Shown one piece after another: positions 14,101-26,100 of a stretch of DNA of 64,000 nt. The stretch's first letter is position 1. The number at the start of each line of letters is the position of its first letter. The DNA comes from Zonotrichia leucophrys gambelii (Eukaryota; Chordata; Aves; Passeriformes; Passerellidae). Made by a program: the position numbers and the translations under genes. The stretch is taken from NCBI RefSeq assembly GCF_028769735.1, contig NC_088200.1, positions 71,896,046-71,960,045 on the forward strand, in the 5' to 3' direction. Under the pieces are notes generated by a model. It was not told the origin of the DNA and ran no database searches. It worked only from the letters and a program-made list of their open reading frames with translations.

Positions 14101-17100
14101 TACACATTCTTTCATGAGACAATAGGAAACAAGTTGCCAGATCTGTTCCCAGCAGGTACCTGAATAAATGAAGTGGAGGATATCTGGGAGACAAGAGCAG
14201 AAGACAGGGTCCTTCACCACCACCCTGACTGGTGGGACACAGGGCGGGACAGCCCGGGGCGAGGAGGGGAAGGGATCCCCAGGCTGCACCGCGAAGAGGC
14301 TCTGAGCCAGCTGCACCGCCGAGGCGTCGTGCACGTCGCACGGGCTCTCCACCCCGAACAGCAGCATGAAGAGGTGGCTCACGGAGCACAGGATGATCTT
14401 GTGAGCCTCCACCACCGTGCTGAGGTCCTCGGGGTAGAAGGCCACATCTGCACACTGGCAGCAGCAGAGCAGGTTGTGCAGGTCTGCGTTGTAGTGCGAG
14501 GCTTCGCCCTTTAGGATCGGCATCTTTTCTGCAAAAGAAGTCAGGCTGTAAAACCTAAGTTTTGCAACCTTAGCAAGTGCTAACCACAGGATATTATATT
14601 CAATAAGAATATTTCTTATATGCTGTTTGAATATCTTGAGCAAAATACTCAAGATATTCAAATACTTAATACAGTAAGCAAGTTAAGAAACAGTTAAATA
14701 TTAAGTGTCTGTCCTTTCACGAACCCTCTATAGAAAGTTACACTATAAAGAAACTTTCACTGTGTATTCCAAATCTAAGAGGTCTGAGCAAATTTTTAGA
14801 ACATGGAAGAAGAGACAACTACAGGTTTATAGGTAACTACTTGTCAGTAATTCTTTCACTGAGCAAATGCATCAGATGCTCAGAAATCACATACAGGTGC
14901 GTAGTTCTCTCCCTTGCTTCATCTGCAGCAAACAAAAACACTATCTGATTATCCTGTAGAGTAATAATTCATGCTCTAACAACTTTTTTTTTTTAATCTG
15001 TGTGCTAAGACTTTATGTAAAGCTTTTATCAATTCATGTTTTCTTAAGTCCACCAGAAAACCATTTCTATTAGTTATACCTAAAATAAACCAGAAATCCA
15101 TTGTGATGTTATATTTTGCCATACAACTCTCCCCAAGTAAATTAAAATATCACTAAAAGGTGATGCAACATAACCACAACAGCTAATAATAGATAACACA
15201 GCTCATAGTAACAATTGTTACTAAAAAATGTAGTAAAATATACTGATTGTGCAAAGAAAGTGACACACATAAGGAATTATACTAGAGACCACATATCAAT
15301 GAGCACCTGGCTGTTCAAGCTGAGGTGGTTGGACTCGACGGCACTTCTGCGTCTTTTTCCTTTTCTTCATTTTTTCAGATGACTTCTGATTCAAACTTTG
15401 GATCATAAAATATTCAAGCTAAGACAAGAAATATTTAAAAAAAAAACCCTTATTATTTAATAACAACCTATACATCAAATTAGGGGTATAACAGGCTCTG
15501 TATGCAGGGCTAAAGCTGCTGACACTATTACCAGTCATCCAGGAGAGTACCAAAACTCATTTCTGAGAAGCTACCATACATATTTAGATAGAACTAGCAC
15601 AATTTACAAGACTATTTATTCAAATGATTGTGGTTAATTCTTGTGTATTTAATCTTCCTAGAACTGACAGATACAAAGATATTCAATTTACCGACCTCTT
15701 AAGATGCTAATTCTGTCTTGGGGAGTGGCTTAATTCGGCTGGATGTTAGCCAGCAAGATAAAAGGACAAGAATACAAAACGAAAACTTACTGCAATGAGA
15801 CAAATAGCTTTCCTAAATCTTCCTGCTTAAAACCAGAGCAGCCTTGGTACTCCTAATTCAGATAGCACCATAGACTCACAGAATCCTAGAGTGGTTTGGC
15901 TTGGAAAGTGCCTTGAAGACCATTGAGTTCTTCCAATGGAGACGCTTTCCACAGATCAGGTTGCTCCAAGCCCCTTCCAACCCAGCCAAGAACACTGCCA
16001 AGGATAGGATGGGACTCTCACAGCCCCCTGGACCATTCTGTCCCACTGTCTGACCTCCCTCACTGGGAGGAATTTCTTTCTAATACCTAACTTGAATATT
16101 GCCTTGGTGGGAACTCGACACTTGGTGGAAGGGTCCAGAGTGTGCCTCCCCTGGCTCTCTGAAGCCCTCACATCTGCCAAGCACCTCACACATGTTCTAC
16201 CCTGCTTCCAAAGCTGCAGATTCTCACTCACCACTCCTCCAAAGTATTTCTGGATGTAGAAGTCATTAAGGGTGTGCAGTTCAAGGTAAGTGGCTCCGAG
16301 TTCCTTCGCAAGCTGGACTCCTTCAGAGGTTGTGACACAGCTCCTCCTGTCTGAAGTGCACAGGGGACAGGTGCAAGGCACTCCTGGGGTAAAAAGTCAT
16401 GGAAAATAACCATTTTGGCCAAATAATGCAGAATTCTTAGATTCCTAAAAAACTGTAAAGATATCTTACTTATAGGAGAACAAAGAGGGAAATGAAAACA
16501 TAGGAATTTTATAGTGAGAAATCTGTAATGACAGAAAAAAACCCAACTTCATATTAATCAATTCAAAACACTAGTCACTCTACAAACCACTGTATACATT
16601 ACATTAGTATTATTTTATTGATTTTGTTAAGTTGGAAGAGTTCAGCCAGACTTATGGATGCCAGATTTGGCTTTGGCTCAATAGCTTTGCATGCCCAGGT
16701 CTTGTACTAGCCTGCAGGTGTTATCATTCATGAATGTCACCCTTAAATCTGTTGAATTCTTGTGGCTTGTCCATGCAGGAAGCACACGCAGCAGTGAAAG
16801 AAGAAAATTTCCACTTCAGACCAACCTTTGATGGGTTTGTATGTACTGCAGGTTCTGATTCATCTACATGTATTTCACATACATTTTTTAAAAACACAAA
16901 ATACGAACTTTTAAGATTATGCCATTTCAATGTTAAAAATCTGTGGGATCTCAGCACCTCAGGACTGAGGTGCCGAGTCACCAAGACCACCCTTGGGGGG
17001 CTCGGGAGTCCTGGAATGTTGCCAGAAGTGTCTGGTGGCTGGACTTTGATCCTACACAGGAGACGACACCTGTATGAGGATAGGAGGACTTCACCGGGGT

Positions 17101-20100
17101 GAATGGTGAAGGGATTAGTTAATTAGAGGGTGAGACACAGGGTTTAGGATTTATGTACAGGGGGGTTTAGAGAAGTAAGATGGAGGAATTGGGGCGTGTC
17201 CTGTTCTTCTTCTTCTTCTTCTCCTCCATCTTCTGTGCTGATGGTGGCACTTTGGGATTGGTCATTACTGAAAGTGCACCGGACAATAAGAATAAAAAGG
17301 ATTGGGGAAAAATGATAAATATTGTACACGTAACTATGGGTATAAAGATAGGTGACTGTCCGGAGGGCAGGAGAGTGTGCTCATGGCTGACTGCTGAGCA
17401 GATCTCTGTCGGGCCGAAAGAACATCTTTTAGATAAACAATTAATAAACATAAAGACCGAAAGAAGAACTGAAGCCTCTTCTCGTCCTTTGATACGCGGG
17501 CTGCCCCAAGGCCACTCCGGGCCTTTCCAGGCCCTTCAAACAGCCGAAAACCGGACAAAAATCTTCCAGCTACATTGGGTCAGCTTTGCTTAATGACAGT
17601 AAGAATGTGCCAGCCATGGATGTGCTTTCAAATGTGCTGTGCGTGCTCCCCGCTAATGTCCTCTGCCTAGACCTATGGATAACATAATAAAACAGCTTTT
17701 TCTGGGTTTTTTTTAATCATTTGTTTTGGCATCAACATTTACCACTACAGAGGATTAAGATCTTAGTAATCTGTATGAGCAAACTGCTGTGTTCACAAAT
17801 ACCTCCTAGAAACAAAAGGGTTCTGTGTGTGCACAGCAGTTTGCTCTGACAGGTCCCAGGGTAAACCCAGAGGTCCAGCCTGGTGTCTCTCATGGCCACA
17901 TTACTTAGGGAGGAAGAGAGAAAAAAAACTAAGTGGAAAAGAAAAAAATAACCACTAGAGGAGTCACTCAGTTTGGTGATATCCTCATCTTAAACAAAAA
18001 GTGTAAGGAAATACTTGGGGAATAATAACAATTTACCAAAACCTTGCATTTAGAATGGGAGATTTATTACTCCTGTTAGCCAGCAAGCATCATGCTCTGT
18101 ATATATCAGAGCATGAAAGCTCTTGGTCATGATCACTGAATTACTAAATGTAAGAAAATAAATATTTAACTGTTATGCAGCTCTTTAACTGTCCTATATC
18201 TGTCACTGAGCTAAGAGGTTTATGAGGAGACCTTAGCAACACAGATCATCCACAGAGGATATACTTCATATGGATTAATATTTTTCTGTACAGTACAAAA
18301 CAAATGTCTACATATACATTCATCATGTCTCTTACTCATTAAAAGGAGGGACGCTCAGAACCACTTGTTTTAGTAAAGTATCATGAAGTAAAAGAGAGGC
18401 CAGGCTTGTGGTTTTCATTTATTGCTTTACGAAGAAAATCCCAGAGAATTTAAAGGCTTTTCCCAACCACTCTCCAGTGTTTGCAGAATGCTGGATATAA
18501 TTTTAATCTCATACACTAGAGATACTTTATACCCAAATGTATGTTGCATTATCCAAATTACTAGATTTAATCCTCATGTGTGATGGCTTCACAAGAAGAG
18601 TCATTGCAAAGGTCAAAGAAGGATAGGTTGCCTATCATTACTGAGGTTAATTAAGCACAGTGTTCTTGCCAGCACATCAGTCTAGAGAGCCAAAATGCAT
18701 GTGCATATTACTGTCATCCTGACAGACTAATTGTTTCTGTTAGCAGCTTGGAAAAACAGCCAGCTTCTACTGAAATTACATTATACCCAACTTCCAAATG
18801 AGATTTTATCTGTTGTTACAGGAGGCTGGATACATACCGTTTTTCCTTGCCCCAATAGCAGAAATTATTACTGGAACTGAGCAGTGATTTAGTGCTTTTT
18901 TCACCATTGGCACATAGCTGTCCTTTAGTTCTTGAAATGAAGTCTTGTCATTGACAGAGTATTTAATCACAATAATATCAGCTCCTCCAATGAGCCTGCA
19001 GGAAGTGTACCAGTCACTGTCAAATATATCCTAAAAAAAAAAAACAAAAAAACCACCAATCAAGAATTGACTTACTTAAAGAAAAAGATGAAATATTCTG
19101 TATTTTTAATGAAAAACTCTACATAATTGTTTTTGTCTGATTAGATCTTATTTGAAGACATGCAACAATGAGCAGACTTCCTGCTTTGTAATTTCCTTGT
19201 TTGGAGAGCAAGTTGTTTGCTATAATAAATCATAAATATTTTCCATTAATTCAGGAGTTCTGCCAGAAGAATTGAAAATAGGGTTTATCAGAGAATACTC
19301 TTTTCAGAAGAATCTTTGCTGCTTTATTACTTAACTTTAAAACTGTTTCCTTTAGGAAATAAAAACACCTTCAGTGGTAGATGTTTTCAGCAACACATAC
19401 AAAAACATTAATCACACCATTTTAGAGAAAGGGTTACAGAGAATTATCCTATGTACCTATGAACTTTTAAATACAAACTTACTAATTCAGTGTGACTTTT
19501 GTTACTAGAGCTTCTAGATAGCTTCACCAGGTGTTAATGTCTTCAGGATAAGGACTTAAATCACATACCTAAACTTTCTTTTTCAATTTCACATTCAAAT
19601 TTTCATTGTTCTGTGCTGAGGACTTAACCTCTAAAACTGTTTGATATTCTGTACATTTACAGTTGTGCTGTATCCACATGCAATATACAGTTATTACTTG
19701 TGTATCTGTCATGGAATGTGATTCCACAATTTCTGCTTCACCTGGAGGTAGCTCATAAATACCAGGGGAGCCTTGGCTTTGAATGTATGCTGAATTGAAA
19801 ACTCTTGAGAGAAGTCTGGAAGTGGTCCAGAGAACTGAAGAAAACCCCCAATGACCCGAAATACTATCGCCTCTTAGAACAGAGAGGCTTTTTTTTGCCC
19901 TTTTTGTACTTAAAGGGGGCTTGTAAGAAAGATGGGGACAAACTTTTTGGCAGGGCCTGTTGGGATAGGACAGGGGACAATGGTTTTAAACTAAAATAGG
20001 GTAGATTTAGGTTGGACATAAGGCAGACATTTTTTATACAGAGGATGGCGAGGCCCTGGCAGAATTTGCCCTGAGAATCTGTGGGTGCCCCATCCCTGGC

Positions 20101-23100
20101 AGTGCTCTGGGCCCAGTTGGATGAGGCTCTGAGCAATCTGGTCTAGAGGAAGGTGTTCCTGTGCATGGCAGGAAAGAGCTAACAATTCCCAAGCACATGT
20201 TTGTGCAACCTGTCCCCAGCATGGCAGGGGGGGCTGGAATGAGATGATCTCTAAGGTTCCTTCCAACCCAAATCATTCAGGGATTCTGTGATTCTATGTC
20301 AGCCCTGCATAGCATGTGAGGCAAAACTAGAAGAACTTGGGATATTGAGGGGAAAAAAAAGGGAAATTAGCAGTAATGAAATAAAGACAGTGTTAAAATA
20401 GGAATAAATGAGTAGAGAAAAAGTGAAAAAAGGGCAGAACTCAAAAGTTTGATAGTGGGGAGCAATTTGACTTTTGTAAAGCAAGTACAGAAATAAGAGC
20501 ATTACAAGGGGGAGTGAAGTACATAAAAGATTAGTAATATCAACAAGTGGCATGGCTTGCATTGTCAACATAATTATTTTTGACCACTTCAAAAGGGTCA
20601 TTGTTTGAAATCTGGTGAGGTAGCTGCAATGCTCTTAACTACAAGAAGTAGCATGACCTTGATGGAAGTCAAAGTCAGCGCGTATTTGCCTAAAGTGTCG
20701 CTTCACATCATTCCCAATTCAGGTCTTGACCTTACAAAGAAATAAGTCAGGAAATAAATTACAGTACACATTCCCATTGATGCCTGTAATAGAAGCTTTT
20801 GTTCTGCAATAAGTAAACCAGAATTAGCAATTTATCAGGAATAGCTCTCACATGATTAACCATGTTGACAATAGAGGAGGTCAAGTGCACTGCTCCTGAT
20901 ATTTGTTTTTTTGAGACAACTCAGTTAGAGACTATTAGAAATCCAGGGTAAGGACAGTGTCAATTAGCACTTAATACAATCATTTAGGCCCGGTTAATGA
21001 CATAACATTTACACATAAATGCACATTTAGCGCCTCTAGAAGTAGGACTACCAGCTACAGTGCTTAGAGACAGCCATCTAGATGGACATTTGGAGAACGT
21101 GATGACACAAGCAGGCAAAAACTGAGAATTTTCAAGGGAAAGCTTTAATTGATGAAGATCTCAATGGGGAATTTTTAACAGAGCTGCATGCATTTAACAC
21201 AACAAAGGTTTAAAGGAAAAATACAACACAACCCCAAAAATAACATGGGCTATTTATTTGCTCTGTTCTGTTGGCAGACAGAAAGCACATCTGTTCCTTT
21301 GCAATTTCCTTCCAGCTGACCATTTTCAAGATCAGCCCAGATTTGCACCTGCCCATCTCTACAAGATTGGAGACAATGGGTGGTATCATAAGCAAAGAGT
21401 AGAGCACAGGTGCACAAATACACTGCAACTGCACAGCTGTAAGCATGAGTAATAAAAAATGCTTATGGAAACTTCCTATGGAATTTAATATATATATTTT
21501 TATATTGTTTGTATATTGGTTTTGTGGTATGTTGATATATTGTTTTCCACTCACTCAGGGGTAGAACTGAGGTAAATCTCATGTGCCATGAAAATCCTCC
21601 AGAAATATCTCTGACAATGGGTTTTTTGCACAACACATCCCTAAGACAGAGCATCTAGAGCCTCCTTCATTATTGCTTTTAGAGAAACTTTAATGTAAAA
21701 ATGACAGGGGGAATGTCATCAGGTGATGAACAGCCATTCAGATTCAGGAATAACCTTAATTTCAGGTTCCATGTATGAAATTTTTGTAACAGCTACTCCT
21801 CATCATGTTTCCTGCTCCATTTCACAAGTCAGACATTGGCTAAAGGAAGAAGTATCTGTACAGCTAAGGTCATTTTATTATGACCTTAATAATTATAATT
21901 TTAATTATACTTCTGTTGCTGTTCCACTCAGGACATACTAGGAAAAATCTTCATTTTTTTCCTTGCTTGCCTTCATTCTAAGTGTCTCATAACACATTCT
22001 TGCCATTAGTAAATTATACTTCTCAAGACTCAGTGTTGAAAATAAAGCTTTCAGAGGCACTGAAGATATGATTTTCCTACAAAATCACGTGATCTCAGAA
22101 GACAACAATACCTGCTTTGTTAAAAATGATTTATGAATGCCTTTCTGAACGGCAGTGAAATTCCTGACACAAGCGCCCTTGCAATGCCCACGCTCTTTCT
22201 GAAAGCTGCTCATAAGTGTCCCCATGTCCAACCACCCCAGCCCTGGGTCAGAGGGAGCAGCAATGCCAACCACTCTGTGGGGAAAAGGGCGCCTGGACAC
22301 CCCGTAGGAATGTTCCCCTGGGATTTCCCCAGGATCCAAGAGAACTGCGTTGGCAACACTGGAGAATTATCCCTCTCTATAATCCATTTACAGACCCAGT
22401 CTCCACTACCAAAACCTTCTTCACACTGATGTCCTCCACACCACACACCACAGCCTTCTCTGTTTTTATTTTAAGATTCCTCTGCAGTTTCTTATCAGGT
22501 CTACAGCAGGACAAATTTTATGGGTGTACTCTCCATAACTTACTCGTCCCCTGAACTTACTCAGATAAGTAATCTACAGCACAGAGGGAAGTATCTCCTC
22601 CAGAAATCCCCCTAAACATCCCCCTCACAAAACAAAGGAAGATCATATTGGCCTCTGTCATCCTCTCATACATGAATTTAATAGTATTTTTTACCAGGAT
22701 ATGATAATTTGTTGTAAATTGCCACTTCAGCCATTCAAGCTTAAAAATGAGAAGGGATGACATACTGAAAAATGAAAAGTTACTTACTAGCTGTCATTTT
22801 TATACTGAAGCAGTAATATGTCTAGATTCCTAAAAATAGTAAATAAAATCTGAACATGGCTCAGATTCCTGTACCTTTAGACATGGTAAAGGCTGGCCAG
22901 CATAAGGATAAGGATAAAGAGGAAAAAGACAGAGAACTACACAATGCATGATATTGCTGACATAAGAAAACTCACAGTGTTTTAGGGATGACTCCTGTTG
23001 GTACAGTAAATAACAAGGAAAAAATATAAAAAGGTTCAGGGAAAGAGATTGTTGAAAGGGAGAACTAGAAAAAATTTCACAGAGCCCCTTCTCAAAATTG

Positions 23101-26100
23101 TGGTTAATATATTTAAGTTGCAGTTAATATATTTGTGTACTAGTGAGCCCCATGGAGGTCTGCAGCTCTGTGCAACCAGAGCATGCCCCCCTCTTCAAGT
23201 ATCTAACCCAGCACAAGACAATCTCCAAAACCCAGCTGCTCTATATTCCCCTTTTGTAAACATTTCTGTGCTTGATGATGTCAGTAATTCTCTAGAAGCT
23301 CAGCATTTTTTATACAATAGGGGAAAGATTAAAAAAATCTGGGGGGGGGTATTGTTTCTCATGGGGAAAATAAATCCAAACAAAGCAAACAAAAGCCACA
23401 AAAACAAAACAAACAAACAAAACCAGGTAGGTCTTAGTAGAAAAAGTTAAAAACGGCAGCAGGACCCCCAGGCCAGGGGAGAAACACTCTCATATCCATT
23501 GAGTATTGCTCCAGGTAAGAGAGGAGAGGACAAGAGTTACTTCAAGTAGGGGGCATTGCAAAGGACTTGTTATTTTGCCACTTATTTTCCAGCACTACAA
23601 TGAAGTGAATCAAAACATGAATTACAGCTTCTATACTATGCTAAATTCTGGAATTGAGGAAGATTCACTTAATTAGATATTAAAAATTCTGCCTGCATTT
23701 TTTCTGCAGAAGCCTAAATGAATTCAGAGTAAAGTGGAATTGCAAAATACATGTAAGTCAATAAAATGGCATCTCAGTCCTGAAGACTGTCAAATCTAAC
23801 ACACATTGTTAATTAAAGAAGTGTTTTCCAAAGCAAGTCTTAAAACTCATCTTGTGAATTTCTCCTTTTGAGTTATTAGCTCCATAGAGAGGTTCATCCC
23901 TGCAAAATTAGAAAAACTGGGCCATTCTTATTCAATATGCCTTATTATAGAGCAGCTTAAGGCTACATTAGCAACTGATCAGCTACTAAAACCACAGTAT
24001 TCAGCAGAGATGTTAGCACACATGTGTTTTCCTTAGTTCTTTATGTCTTCTCTTACCCTAGGTTTGCGTTTTTTGAGAAAACATTTTCAGGCCACATGAT
24101 TTACAATGATGTCAGTGCTCTGTGCTCCTGTCCCCTGCACACAGCTCTGCCAGAGCAAACCACAGTGGGACACCCCGAGACACAGCCGCACACAAAGAGC
24201 AACCTGGCCTTGGAAACCCTGACATTTTGCCCCCAGATTTTGAAAAGTGTGGTGTTCCACTGCTGTCTCTACAGCCCTGTGACATTGTAAGGTCCCCGGA
24301 GTTAGCATTTCCCTCCTGCACCCTGCAGCTGCCAGGGGAAGGAGAGGTGCTCACAACATGCTCGTTTGCAAGTTGGCAAACATGAATTTATCTTTGTTTG
24401 CATGTTGGCAAACATGAATTTACCTTTGTGATTTTATCTTTGTTTGCATGTTGGCAAACATGAATTTATCTTTGTTTGCATGTTGGCAAACATGAATTTA
24501 CCTTTGTGATTTCCCAAAGAGACCTGAGCTGCGGACCCTCCTGCAGACTCAAAAGGCTGAGCAGTATCCTGGGCTGACAGACAGGTGCAGCAGCAGGCTC
24601 AAACTCGAGAAAATTAAACTGCACCACAATCTGCCGTGCAAAAGGATCCCCCCACTCTCTGTGGAACTCTACTCAGTGAAACCACATCAACACTGCTTTT
24701 CCAGAGTCATGGCTGTGGAAGACAAAGAACAGCTGGGCACCCTTGAGTTTTGAGACTCACAGCTATCAGTGTACTCAGCTGCCAAGTTCATGTCTAGGAC
24801 TCTCTTGCCTTAATCATTTGGGTTTAATCTAGATGAGGTACAAATCCCAGGTAAATACAAATCTCTCTTGGCCTCAGCTATTAGAGGCTGAAATACTGCA
24901 GGGCCCACGACACCACCACCTTTGTGTTTTGGTAAGATGAAACAGGACCCATTTCCATGCAGAATATGGCTTGAGGCATTATCTGTCAACATCCTGAATT
25001 GTTCTGTGCTGTTTCCGCAGGCTGGCAGAGGAGAAGCTCTGAAGGATCCACTGTGATATAGTGAACCTCAAGCACCCAGGCTGTGGGAAAGGGTCCTGCT
25101 CTGCCTTACCCTAGCAAGGACACTGCTTTATGCACGACACATAATCTCCTGCAGAGTCCAGTCCTGATATCTGACGTGTCTTCCACGAAGAGAAACATGC
25201 TAATTTGTCCTCAACATTCTCAGTAATATATCTTCTGCCTCCTTTAACTGATAGAGGGAAAAAAACCTGAGGACCCAGAAATGCAGTGACTCCGACAACA
25301 ACAAGCTAACTTTCCAAAGGCAGAAATTAAAAGGTGTCCAGAACTGAACAACCTTGTTCTGCAGAAGGCCAAATGCAATTAAAGCAATGTAAAAACACAT
25401 CAACTCTGTCTCCAATCTATGTCCTTGCTTCCCCTTCTCCAGCTGCCCCCACTCACCCTCCCAACTCCCTTACCCACCTCCCTCCATCCCTCTGAAACAG
25501 CCTCCGAAGCCCTACAGACTTCATTTATATTCAGGAGATTTTGCTGCGCTCCGGTGACTCCAGCAAACTGCACGTGCGGGTCACATGCAGCTTCAGATTA
25601 GAAACAGGATCCCCCAGTCCATCTGAACTGGCGTCTCTAAGCAGCTGGCAAAAAGAAATAAAGAGCAGAAGGACAGCTAAACTGGATTGTTTAGTTTTAA
25701 GATTGTTGGCTTCTGATAATTTCATGGAGCTGTTATGGCTCCTGCAGATTCTACAAAAGGTTTCCCTTACAGGAGTACAAAAATCACCCAAAGGATAGAA
25801 TTATGGAGCTGAAACTGATTATTGTTTTAATTTCTAAAAGCTGGTAAGCTGAGGGTTTTTTTTTTAAGGCTGCTAAGTAGTCATTAAATATGTTTTAATT
25901 TAGATTATCAGTATCATTTCTTACATAATCATTGATCTGCTCACACTCCAAACTAAGTTTTCTCACTTACTAACAAAAGTGCTGGCAACTAGCAACAGTG
26001 CCAAAATCTTTGTTATTTACCATCAGATACAGGTAATAATGTTAGGACATGATTATTCTTTGTAGGAGGAGTAAAATTATTCCCTCTATTGTTATATGAA

